A stretch of DNA of 10,956 bases. Source: an uncultured beta proteobacterium (lineage in GTDB: Bacteria > Pseudomonadota > Gammaproteobacteria > Burkholderiales > SG8-39). Of this stretch, positions 1 through 7,254 are shown piece after piece. Both the position numbers and the translations under genes were made by a program. The stretch's first letter is position 1. Each line of letters begins with the position of its first letter. The stretch covers positions 1-10,956 of the forward strand of contig CAIPUP010000414.1 of NCBI GenBank assembly GCA_903868285.1, given 5' to 3'. Below the pieces are notes generated by a model. The model had not been told where the DNA came from and did no database searches. It saw nothing but the letters and a program-made list of their open reading frames with translations.

Positions 1-1998
1 ACCCTGGTACGCCCACTGGACGATGCACACGAGCGTCTTTCGCGCGCCTGGGGCGCGGTGTCACATTTGCATGGCGTGGATGACAACCCGGCCATCCGCG
101 AGGCCTATAACGATAATCTGCCAGCCATCACGCAATACTGGACCGAGCTGGGACAGAACCTGGCCTTGTTCGAGCGCTACAAGGCGCTCGCTGCGTCCAG
201 CGGGTTCGCCGAGCTCGATGCAGCGCAACGCACCGTCATCAACAACGAATTGCGCGACTTCAAGCTCGGTGGCGCCGAATTGCCGGCCGATAAAAAGCAG
301 CGCTATGCCGCAATACAGGAAGAGCTATCCGCGCTGTCCTCCAAATTCTCCGAGAACCTGCTCGACGCCACCAATGCCTTCAGTCTGAATATCACCGACG
401 CCGCCGAGGTAGCTGGCATTCCGGCCGATGATCTGCAAAGCGCAGCCGAAGCCGCCACCAAAGAGGGCCAGCAGGGCTGGCGTTTCACCCTCCATGCGCC
501 CTCATACCTACCGGTGATGCAATACGCCGAACATCGCGGCCTGCGCGAACGCATGTATCGCGCCTCCAGCACCCGCGCCAGTGAATTCGGCCCAACCGAA
601 CTGGACAACACGCCGCTCATCCAGCGCCTGCTGCAGCTACGGCGAGAGCTGGCGCAACTGCTGGATATGGACAGCTACGCAGACTTGTCACTGATCGCCA
701 AGATGGCCGATAAGCCATCGCAAGTTATTGATTTTCTTGAAGATTTAGCCAAGAAAGCCTTACCCTTCGGGCGCGCCGATATGGCCGAGCTGACGGCCTT
801 CGCCAAGACCGAACTGGGGCTGGATGCGCTGCAATCCTGGGACGTAGCCTGGGCCTCGGAGAAGCTGCGCCAACACCGCTACGCCTTCTCCGACCAGGAG
901 GTCAAACAGTACTTCCCCGAGCCGGTCGTACTGGGCGGCATGTTCCAGGTGGTTGAGCGCATCTATGGCATCCGGGTGGAACCGGCCGAAGCCGAGGTGT
1001 GGCATCCGCAAGTGCGCTACTTCCGGATCGCCGATGCCGACAACGCCACCATCGGGCATTTCTATATTGACCTGTATGCGCGGCAAACCAAACGCGGCGG
1101 GGCCTGGATGGACGAGGCGCGCAGCCGACGCAAGCGGGCCATGCCCGACGGTGCACAAGCCAGCATTCAAACTCCGGTGGCCTATCTGGTGTGCAACTTC
1201 CCCGCGCCCGTGGGTGAATACAGCGAGGGTCCACGCAAAGGCCAGCCCCGTCCGGCGCTGTTCACGCATGACGATGTCATCACGCTGTTCCATGAGTTCG
1301 GCCATGGCTTGCATCACTTGCTATCGCAGGTCGATCACCTGGGCGTATCGGGCATACGCGGCGTGGAATGGGATGCGGTCGAACTGCCCAGCCAGTTCAT
1401 GGAGAACTTCTGCTGGGAATGGGAGGTGCTGTCGCAGATGACCGCACATATCGATAGCGGCGAGCCACTACCGCGCACATTGTTCGAGCGCATGCTGGCA
1501 GCACGCAATTTTCAAAGCGGTATGCAGATGCTGCGCCAGATCGAGTTCTCTTTGTTCGATATGCGCCTGCACCACGACTTTGATCCCGCCGGGCAGCAGA
1601 GCGTGCAGCACTTACTGCACGAGATCCGGCAGCAGGTGGCAGTGATGATCCCGCCGGACTGGAACCGTTTTCCCAACAGCTTTGGGCATATTTTCGCGGG
1701 CGGGTATAGCGCCGGTTACTACAGCTACAAATGGGCCGAAGTGCTATCAGCCGATGCCTACAGCGCCTTCGAAGAAGCACGTCTGCGCGGCCTGGCTGAG
1801 GGTACCGGTCGCAGCGTGCTCGACCCCGACACCGGCGCGCGCTTTCGCCGCGAGGTGCTGTCGGTCGGTGGCAGTCGTCCGGCGCTGCAATCGTTCCAGG
1901 CCTTTCGCGGCCGCGCACCCAATGCCGATGCGCTACTGCGACACAGTGGCATGACTGTCGAGAACGCCGAAGATGGCGCTGCCACGGTGGCCGCATGA
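1..1998 (+). CDS. prlC: Oligopeptidase A (M3 zinc metallopeptidase), 5'-truncated by the window edge
   Basis: This is a cytosolic M3-family (thimet oligopeptidase-like) zinc peptidase. The family degrades short peptides, including cleaved signal peptides. The frame is open from base 1, so the start lies outside the window. The 665 visible residues align with E. coli OpdA (about 680 aa) from about its residue 51, so about 50 N-terminal residues are missing. In fragment numbering, the zinc site is HEFGH at 431-435 (bases 1291-1305), with the third ligand E461 in VELPSQFMENF. The C-terminal substrate-binding segment HIFAGGYSAGYYSY (563-576) carries the conserved His and Tyr residues. A GTG at 58 falls inside conserved sequence and is not the start. 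The stop overlaps the xthA start by ATGA (1995-1998), which suggests translational coupling. Identification is by recognised family sequence; the functional role comes from the family. Confidence 0.95.
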   Translation, partial: TLVRPLDDAHERLSRAWGAVSHLHGVDDNPAIREAYNDNLPAITQYWTELGQNLALFERYKALAASSGFAELDAAQRTVINNELRDFKLGGAELPADKKQRYAAIQEELSALSSKFSENLLDATNAFSLNITDAAEVAGIPADDLQSAAEAATKEGQQGWRFTLHAPSYLPVMQYAEHRGLRERMYRASSTRASEFGPTELDNTPLIQRLLQLRRELAQLLDMDSYADLSLIAKMADKPSQVIDFLEDLAKKALPFGRADMAELTAFAKTELGLDALQSWDVAWASEKLRQHRYAFSDQEVKQYFPEPVVLGGMFQVVERIYGIRVEPAEAEVWHPQVRYFRIADADNATIGHFYIDLYARQTKRGGAWMDEARSRRKRAMPDGAQASIQTPVAYLVCNFPAPVGEYSEGPRKGQPRPALFTHDDVITLFHEFGHGLHHLLSQVDHLGVSGIRGVEWDAVELPSQFMENFCWEWEVLSQMTAHIDSGEPLPRTLFERMLAARNFQSGMQMLRQIEFSLFDMRLHHDFDPAGQQSVQHLLHEIRQQVAVMIPPDWNRFPNSFGHIFAGGYSAGYYSYKWAEVLSADAYSAFEEARLRGLAEGTGRSVLDPDTGARFRREVLSVGGSRPALQSFQAFRGRAPNADALLRHSGMTVENAEDGAATVAA

Positions 1999-2774
1999 AG
2001 CTGGCAGCTTGGAATGTCAACTCGCTGAAGGTTCGGCTGCCACACTTGCTCGACTGGCTGGCCAGCGCCAAGCCGGATGTCGTTTGCTTGCAGGAATTGA
2101 AACTGGATAACCCGGTGTTTCCCGTAGCCGAGATCGAAGCAGCCGGCTATCAGGCGGTGTTCAACGGCCAGAAAACCTACAACGGCGTGGCCATCCTGTC
2201 GCGGCATGCGCTGAGCGATGTGGTGCTCGACATCCCTGGATTTGCCGATGAGCAAAAGCGTGTCATCAGTGCCACGTTGCAAACCGCACAGGGACCACTA
2301 CGCGTGGTGTGCGCCTATTGCCCCAACGGTCAGTCCGTCGGCTCGGACAAATACGACTACAAGCTGCGCTGGTATGCCGCGCTCACTGACTATCTGCGGC
2401 AATCCTTGTTAGCCACACCACAACTCGCGATCCTGGGCGACTACAACATCGCACCGGATGACCGCGATGTGCACGATCCGGCCGCCTGGAAAGATCAGGT
2501 GCTGTGTTCGGCGCCCGAGCGTGCTGCCTTCCAGGCCTTGCTGGACCTGGGCCTGCATGACAGCTTTCGGCTGTTCGAGCAGGAACCCGCAACATGGTCA
2601 TGGTGGGACTACCGCATGAATGCGTTCAAGCGTCGCATGGGCCTGCGCATCGATCACGTGCTGATCTCGGACGCCTTGCGTCCTCACTGTCGCAGCAGCA
2701 GCGTGGACAGCGCACCGCGTGCGCTGGAACGACCATCCGACCATGCGCCCGTGATCGCAGATCTGGCGTTGTAA
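1995..2774 (+). CDS. xthA: Exodeoxyribonuclease III (AP endonuclease, EEP family)
   Basis: The 259-residue protein is full length for the ExoIII/Xth group (E. coli 268 aa). The family cleaves DNA 5' of abasic sites and removes 3'-blocking groups in base-excision repair, and is also a 3'-5' exonuclease on duplex DNA. Visible active-site motifs in order are N7 in AWNVNS, E34 in LQELK, Y108 in YCPNG, D149 and N151 in GDYNI, D220 in RIDHVL, and D249-H250 in the terminal SDHAP. The full EEP catalytic set is therefore present. The ATG start lies inside the prlC stop (ATGA). The N-terminus MKLAAWNVNS begins directly with the family's first strand, which supports this start. It is convergent with aceB, with 75 bp between the stops. 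I infer co-transcription with prlC from the overlap; the two functions are otherwise unrelated. Confidence 0.95.
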   Translation: MKLAAWNVNSLKVRLPHLLDWLASAKPDVVCLQELKLDNPVFPVAEIEAAGYQAVFNGQKTYNGVAILSRHALSDVVLDIPGFADEQKRVISATLQTAQGPLRVVCAYCPNGQSVGSDKYDYKLRWYAALTDYLRQSLLATPQLAILGDYNIAPDDRDVHDPAAWKDQVLCSAPERAAFQALLDLGLHDSFRLFEQEPATWSWWDYRMNAFKRRMGLRIDHVLISDALRPHCRSSSVDSAPRALERPSDHAPVIADLAL

Positions 2775-2786
2775 TGCTTTGCTGTC

Positions 2787-2814
2787 ACGCCTCGACGCGA
2801 TTGCTCGATGGCGT
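2787..2814. terminator. Possible stem-loop between convergent xthA and aceB
   Basis: Thirteen bases after the xthA stop, ACGCC+TCGA (2787-2795) pairs with TCGA+GGCGT (2805-2814), with one unpaired T at 2809 and a 9-nt loop. This gives nine base pairs. No T-run follows on either strand, so it is not a classical intrinsic terminator, although its place between two convergent genes fits a termination or 3'-end stabilising role. It is the only hairpin I can see in this 75-bp gap. Confidence 0.3.
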
Positions 2815-2849
2815 TACGCAACGACCACGGCGTTACTGAAACTACCGCG

Positions 2850-4457
2850 TTACTGAATCTGCTCGTATGCCGGCAAGGTCAGGAATTCAACATAGTCACC
2901 GAGCGTGATCTGCTCGAACAGGGCCGCACCTTCGGCATATTTTCCGGCCTGCCAGGCGGCCTCGCCCAGGGTGCTGCGCACCTTGGGCAACTCCTCAGCC
3001 ACCAACTGACTGAATAGCGTTGCGGTGACCTTGCGACCATCGTCCAGCACGCCCTTGTCGCTGCGTATCCACTGCCAGATCTGCGAGCGCGATATCTCGG
3101 CCGTGGCGGCGTCTTCCATCAGGTTGAATACCGGCACGCAGCCGTTGCCAGCCAGCCAGGCACCGAGATACTGAATACCGACCGAGATGTTGTTACGCAA
3201 GCCGGCTTCAGTAATAGGCGCTTCGGGACGGAAATCCAGCAGGTCGGCAGCACTCACCTGTACATCCGGGCGCTGACGCGAATACTGATTCGGCCCTGGC
3301 ATATGCGCGTCGAACACCGCCTTGGCAATCGGCACCAGCGCCGGATGCGCCACCCAGGTGCCATCGCAGCCATCGGTGACTTCGCGCAACTTGTCCTGCC
3401 GTACTTTTTCCATTGCGGCGTCGTTTGCAGCGGCATCGTTCTTGATAGGAATCTGCGCCGCCATGCCACCCATGGCAGGTGCACCGCGCCGATGGCAGGT
3501 CTTCACCAGCAACAGGGCATAGGCCCGCATGAAGGGCGAGGTCATGGTGACTTGCGACCGATCGGCCAGACAGAACTTGCTGTTGGAGCGGAATTTTTTG
3601 ATGCAGGAAAAAATATAGTCCCAGCGGCCGATGTTCAAACCGGCAGAGTGTTCACGCAGCTCCCACAGGAACTCGTCCATTTCGAATGCTGCCACCACGG
3701 TCTCAATCAGACAGGTGGCGCGAATGCTGCCCTGGGGTACGCCCAACGCCTGCTGTGCCATGACAAAGATATCGTTCCACAGCCGCGCTTCCAGATGCGA
3801 CTCCATCTTCGGCAAATAGAAATACGGGCCTGAACCGCGCGCCAGCAGCGTCTTGGCGTTATGAAAGAAATACAGTGCGAAATCGAAGATGCCACCAGCC
3901 ACTGGCTGTCCATCGATCAGCACGTGCTTTTCATCCAGATGCCAACCACGCGGGCGGGGAATCAGCACAGCGGTGTTCTCGTTCAGGCGGTAGTGCTTGC
4001 CGTTTTGCTCCAGGCTGATCGTGCGCAAATTGGCATCGCGCAGATTGATCTGGCCATCGATCATGTTTTCCCAGGTCGGGCAGTTGGCATCCTCAAAGTC
4101 AGCCATGAAGGTGGATGCACCGCAGTTGAGCGCATTGATGACCATCTTGCGATCGGTCGGGCCGGTGATCTCAACCCGTCGATCCTGCAGATCCGCCGGC
4201 TGCGGGCTGACCGTCCAGTCGGCTTCACGCAGGGACTTGGTCTCGGGCAGAAAATCCGGCAACAGGCCGCGATCGAACTCACGCTGACGCGCGGCTCGCG
4301 CCGCCAACAGGCTTTGCCGGCGCGCCTCGAAGGCGCGATGCAGATTGGCCACCAACGTGAGCGCCTCATGGCTGAGGATGCCGCCAAATTCAGCACTGAT
4401 CGGTGCAGTGATCTGCACACCCTGAGGCAGAGAACCCTGAGGAAGAGAAGCTTGCAT
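2850..4457 (-). CDS. aceB: Malate synthase A (glyoxylate shunt)
   Basis: It condenses glyoxylate with acetyl-CoA to malate in the cytosol, the second step of the glyoxylate shunt. The 535 residues compare with 533 in E. coli MSA. The catalytic set sits at a constant +2 offset from E. coli numbering: R168 in PRPRGWHL, Mg ligands E252 (LIETV) and D280 (GRWDY), and the general base D449 in NLMEDAATAEISR. The ATG at 4457 is preceded by GAGGT (complement of 4464-4468), 6-7 nt upstream, which supports the start. The first 20 residues are variable and contain a tandem SLPQG-SLPQG from a 15-bp duplication. No isocitrate lyase or glyoxylate-shunt regulator gene is adjacent, so this is aceB outside an aceBAK-type operon. 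A sigma70-like promoter lies just upstream, and it is probably transcribed alone. Confidence 0.96.
   Translation of the reverse strand: MQASLPQGSLPQGVQITAPISAEFGGILSHEALTLVANLHRAFEARRQSLLAARAARQREFDRGLLPDFLPETKSLREADWTVSPQPADLQDRRVEITGPTDRKMVINALNCGASTFMADFEDANCPTWENMIDGQINLRDANLRTISLEQNGKHYRLNENTAVLIPRPRGWHLDEKHVLIDGQPVAGGIFDFALYFFHNAKTLLARGSGPYFYLPKMESHLEARLWNDIFVMAQQALGVPQGSIRATCLIETVVAAFEMDEFLWELREHSAGLNIGRWDYIFSCIKKFRSNSKFCLADRSQVTMTSPFMRAYALLLVKTCHRRGAPAMGGMAAQIPIKNDAAANDAAMEKVRQDKLREVTDGCDGTWVAHPALVPIAKAVFDAHMPGPNQYSRQRPDVQVSAADLLDFRPEAPITEAGLRNNISVGIQYLGAWLAGNGCVPVFNLMEDAATAEISRSQIWQWIRSDKGVLDDGRKVTATLFSQLVAEELPKVRSTLGEAAWQAGKYAEGAALFEQITLGDYVEFLTLPAYEQIQ
4420..4449 (-). repeat. 15-bp tandem duplication in the aceB 5' coding end
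   Basis: Two adjacent 15-base units (4420-4434 and 4435-4449) differ at one base only. In the aceB frame each encodes the overlapping register of SLPQG, giving SLPQGSLPQG at residues 4-13. The unit is in frame, so gain or loss of a copy would add or remove five residues in the non-conserved N-terminal tail. Confidence 0.9.
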
Positions 4458-4495
4458 GGCCGGACCTCGCGAGAATGTTGGGTAACAAGTGCCAC

Positions 4496-4524
4496 ATTCT
4501 AGGTAGCCCGATTACATTTCGCAA
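4496..4524 (-). promoter_or_regulatory. Candidate sigma70 promoter of aceB
   Basis: Reading the minus strand, TTGCGA (complement of 4519-4524) is separated by exactly 17 nt from TAGAAT (complement of 4496-4501). These match the -35 at 4 of 6 and the -10 at 5 of 6 positions. Transcription would start near 4489, leaving an untranslated leader of about 31 nt before the aceB ATG, with its GAGGT Shine-Dalgarno inside the leader. Assigned by eye. Confidence 0.55.
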
Positions 4525-4536
4525 TACGGATTACAT
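4510..4536. repeat. Direct repeat GATTACAT over the aceB -35 region
   Basis: GATTACAT occurs at 4510-4517 and again at 4529-4536, a 19-bp period (about two helical turns), straddling the proposed -35 hexamer of aceB. The spacing and position could suit a regulator that binds one face of the helix at the promoter. No regulator can be named from the sequence. Confidence 0.4.
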
Positions 4537-4539
4537 CCC

Positions 4540-4553
4540 GGATTGTGAAATCC
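4540..4553. repeat. Short inverted repeat GGATT-GTGA-AATCC
   Basis: A perfect 5-bp inverted repeat with a 4-nt centre lies between the glnG stop and the aceB -35 box. It could be a small operator for aceB or a weak 3' hairpin for the glnG transcript. No T-run follows, so it is not called a terminator. The rest of the 133-bp gap between glnG and aceB shows no further clear signal. Confidence 0.3.
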
Positions 4554-4590
4554 TATGCCCTTCCCTGCCGCGTCCCGCCGACCGGACAGA

Positions 4591-6000
4591 CTACGCCGCC
4601 GGCTTTTCCTCCATGCGCTCATCCATCCCCAGTTCCTGAATCTTGCGGGTGATGGTGTTGCGGCCGATACCCAGCAGACCAGCAGCCTCGATACGCCGTC
4701 CTGCGGTGTGGGCCAGGGCCTTGCTGATGAGGGTGCGCTCGAAGGTCTGGGTCAGCGAGTCCATGATGCTCGACTCACCACGCGCCAGCATGCGGTCGGC
4801 TTCCCGGCCAAGCGCGGCCTTCCAGTCTGAATCACCACCGGCGATCGGTCCGTCACGCAACTCCGGCGGCAGATCGCTGACCTCGATCACCTGGGTCGGC
4901 GCCATCACGGTCAGCCAATGACAGACGTTCTCCAACTGGCGCACATTGCCGGGAAAATCCTGCGCGTTGAGATAGGTCATGGCAGCATCGGACAAACGCT
5001 TGGCCTCGACTCCCAGCTCTTTGGATGAGCGCGCCAGAAAGTGCCGTGCCAGCAGCGGGATATCTTCACGCCGCTCACGCAATGACGGCAGCCGTAGCCG
5101 GATCACGTTCAGACGGTGGTACAGATCCTCACGGAACTGGCCTTCACGCACGCGTGACTCCAGATCCTGATGCGTGGCGGCAATAACCCGCACATTGGCA
5201 CGTATCGGTTGATGCCCACCAACACGGTAGAAGGTGCCATCGGACAACACACGCAGTAAACGGGTTTGCAGCTCGGGCGGCATATCGCCGATTTCATCCA
5301 GAAACAGCGTGCCGCCCTCGGCCTGCTCGAACCGTCCCCGGCGCATCGCCTGGGCACCCGTGAACGCGCCACGCTCATGTCCGAACAGTTCGGACTCGAG
5401 CAAATCCTTGGGCATGGCCGCGGTGTTGATGGCAATGAAGGGCCGTGCCGCACGCTGACTGTGCCGGTGCAGGGCACGCGCCACCAGCTCCTTGCCCGAA
5501 CCCGATTCGCCGGTGATCAGCACCGTGGCATTGGACTGCGACAAGCGACCAATGGCGCGGAACACCTCCTGCATCGAGGGCGCCTGACCGAGAATGTCAG
5601 GTGATGCGGTAGGTGCTTCCTCGAAGGCTTCCTCACGTGCCGACTCATCGATGGCACGACGTATGAGATCGACTGCCTGATCGACATCAAAAGGCTTGGG
5701 CAGATACTCGAAGGCACCGCCCTGAAACGCAGACACCGCCGATTCAAGATCGGAGTAAGCCGTCATGACGATCACCGGCAACGCGGGAAATTGCGCCTTG
5801 ACCGTCTGCAGCAATTCCAGGCCCGAGGTGCCGGGCATGCGGATGTCGGACACCAGCACCTGTGGAGCGCCCTGTTTTAGTGCGTCGATTGCATCCTGTG
5901 CCAGCGAAAAGGTCTCAAAGGGAATGCCCTCCCGGGTCAGCGCCTTTTCAAACACCCAGCGAATCGAACGGTCATCGTCAACAACCCAAACCGGTCTCAT
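4591..6000 (-). CDS. glnG: Nitrogen regulation response regulator NtrC (NR(I)), sigma54 activator
   Basis: Cytosolic two-component regulator of 469 residues, the usual NtrC length and architecture. The receiver domain (about 1-120) has the acidic pocket D8-D10, phospho-acceptor D52 in VSDIRMPG, T80 and K102 in LPKPF. The AAA+ sigma54-interaction domain (about 136-375) has Walker A GESGSGKE (164-171), the sigma54-contacting GAFTGA loop (211-216) and Walker B GTLFLDEIGD (230-239). The Fis-type helix-turn-helix is at about 430-457 (AGRRIEAAGLLGIGRNTITR). All key residues are intact. Phosphorylated by GlnL, it would oligomerise at enhancer sites and drive sigma54 promoters such as the one proposed for glnA at 9557-9573. 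The ATG at 6000 has GAGG 5 nt upstream, supporting the start. It lies 60 bp downstream of glnL in the same direction, with a marked hairpin in between. Confidence 0.97.
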   Translation of the reverse strand: MRPVWVVDDDRSIRWVFEKALTREGIPFETFSLAQDAIDALKQGAPQVLVSDIRMPGTSGLELLQTVKAQFPALPVIVMTAYSDLESAVSAFQGGAFEYLPKPFDVDQAVDLIRRAIDESAREEAFEEAPTASPDILGQAPSMQEVFRAIGRLSQSNATVLITGESGSGKELVARALHRHSQRAARPFIAINTAAMPKDLLESELFGHERGAFTGAQAMRRGRFEQAEGGTLFLDEIGDMPPELQTRLLRVLSDGTFYRVGGHQPIRANVRVIAATHQDLESRVREGQFREDLYHRLNVIRLRLPSLRERREDIPLLARHFLARSSKELGVEAKRLSDAAMTYLNAQDFPGNVRQLENVCHWLTVMAPTQVIEVSDLPPELRDGPIAGGDSDWKAALGREADRMLARGESSIMDSLTQTFERTLISKALAHTAGRRIEAAGLLGIGRNTITRKIQELGMDERMEEKPAA

Positions 6001-6019
6001 TGAAGCCTCGTCGCGCTGG

Positions 6020-6050
6020 TTCGGCCCAATTCCATCAATGGAATGCCGAA
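6020..6050 (-). other. Strong stem-loop in the glnL-glnG intercistronic gap
   Basis: TTCGGC (6020-6025) pairs with GCCGAA (6045-6050), and ATTCCA (6029-6034) pairs with TGGAAT (6039-6044). This gives 12 perfect base pairs with a 3-nt bulge (6026-6028) and a 4-nt loop. It fills half of the 60-bp gap and ends about 20 nt before the glnG start codon. No U-run follows in the direction of transcription. It may set the glnL:glnG expression ratio through RNA stability or processing; this is inference. Confidence 0.6.
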
Positions 6051-6060
6051 CAACGCCTTA

Positions 6061-7182
6061 TCAAAGTGGAAACAACACGCGGAAGGCTGTTCTCCCTGGC
6101 TGGCTCTCGCATTCAATCATGCCACGATGGTTCTGCACGAAAGATTGCGCCAGCGTCAGGCCCAGACCTGTACCGCCCTCACGTCCCGAAACCAGCGGCA
6201 GAAAGATGCGTTCCCGCAGTTCTGCCGCAATGCCCGGACCGTTGTCCACGACTTGCAATTCTAGTGCCAGCCTGCAAGTCCGCCCGGCGATGGAGGTTTG
6301 CCATGCGGCACGCGTACGCAGGGTAATGCGGGCACCGCCCTCGGGAGTCGGCGAGGCCAGTAGCGCCTGGGAGGCATTGCGTGTGATGTTGAGCACCGCC
6401 TGAATCAGCTGCTCACGGTCGCCCTGAAACTCCGGTAACGACACATCGTAATCGCGCACCACCCGGATGCCGCTGGGAAACTCAGCCAGGATCAGGCTGC
6501 GAACCCGCTCACACACCTCATGGATGTTGACCGGCGCGCGCTGCACCATGCGATGCGGTGCCAGCAGACGATCCATCAGCATCTGCAAACGGTCGGCCTC
6601 CTTGATGATGACCTGGGTGTATTCGCGCAACTCAGGACGGTCCAGCTCGCGCTCGAGCAGCTGCGCCGAACCACGCAGTCCGCCAAGCGGGTTTTTGATC
6701 TCATGCGCCAGGTTGCGGATCAAAACGCGGTTGGCTTCATGCTGGGTCAGCCGCTGCTCCTCACGCTCATGGCGCAATTGCTGCTCGATATGCCGAAATT
6801 CCAGCACCAAGCCACCCTGCTGCAACACCCCTGGCCCAGGCTCGAACGGCGTGACGATGCAGTTGAGCAGGAGCGGCTCATGTCCCGGACGAGTGAGACG
6901 CAAACTCTGGTCGGAAAAGCCGCGTCCGCTCTGGATGGTGACGGCGAGCTTCTCCTCCAGCAAAGCGGAATCAAAAAATAATTCCACCAGGCGCTGCCCC
7001 AGCACATGGCGCGGACTCATGGCGAACAAGCTCTCGGCTGCAGCGTTGAGCTGACGCAAGCGCAAATCACGATCCAGCAACAGCACCGCGGTGGCGATCA
7101 GATCGAGAGCATCGGTCTGCACGCCGGCCTCCGGGTTGATATCAGGGCTTAGTGCAGGTGTGGAGGTTTTCTCTTGCGGCAT
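6061..7182 (-). CDS. glnL: Nitrogen regulation sensor histidine kinase NtrB (NR(II))
   Basis: Soluble histidine kinase/phosphatase of 373 residues that in the known system is controlled by the PII protein and phosphorylates NtrC. There is no transmembrane segment, as expected for NtrB. An N-terminal PAS-like region (about 25-130, containing LDLIATAVLLLDRDLRL) is followed by the dimerisation/phospho-acceptor helix with H160 in LAHEIKNPLGGLRGSAQLL, as in other NtrB proteins. The ATPase domain shows an N-box (LNITRNASQAL, N265/N269), DNGPG (313-317) and GTGLGL (337-342). The ATG at 7182 lacks a clear Shine-Dalgarno sequence. Residues 1-20 are not conserved in my recollection, so a start slightly downstream cannot be excluded. 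It lies 72 bp after the DUF4124-like gene and 60 bp before glnG. I see no NtrC box directly upstream. Confidence 0.96.
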   Translation of the reverse strand: MPQEKTSTPALSPDINPEAGVQTDALDLIATAVLLLDRDLRLRQLNAAAESLFAMSPRHVLGQRLVELFFDSALLEEKLAVTIQSGRGFSDQSLRLTRPGHEPLLLNCIVTPFEPGPGVLQQGGLVLEFRHIEQQLRHEREEQRLTQHEANRVLIRNLAHEIKNPLGGLRGSAQLLERELDRPELREYTQVIIKEADRLQMLMDRLLAPHRMVQRAPVNIHEVCERVRSLILAEFPSGIRVVRDYDVSLPEFQGDREQLIQAVLNITRNASQALLASPTPEGGARITLRTRAAWQTSIAGRTCRLALELQVVDNGPGIAAELRERIFLPLVSGREGGTGLGLTLAQSFVQNHRGMIECESQPGRTAFRVLFPL

Positions 7183-7254
7183 GCTGGGATCAACTTGGTC
7201 AGTGACAAACGGAATGGATTGCGGCCGAGCAAAGACAATCAGTCGATAGCGCCA

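Noticed and set aside
760..1317. Minus-strand open frame (185 codons) inside prlC
   Set aside because: Shadow of the oligopeptidase coding sequence, including its zinc-site region; no independent evidence.
3861..4502. Plus-strand open frame (213 codons) opposite aceB
   Set aside because: Antisense to a conserved malate synthase; no recognisable domain, and it crosses the aceB promoter.
7183..7254. Possible NtrC-regulated promoter directly before glnL, as in enteric bacteria
   Set aside because: I searched the 72-bp gap for GCAC-N7-GTGC and for a -24/-12 element and found neither.
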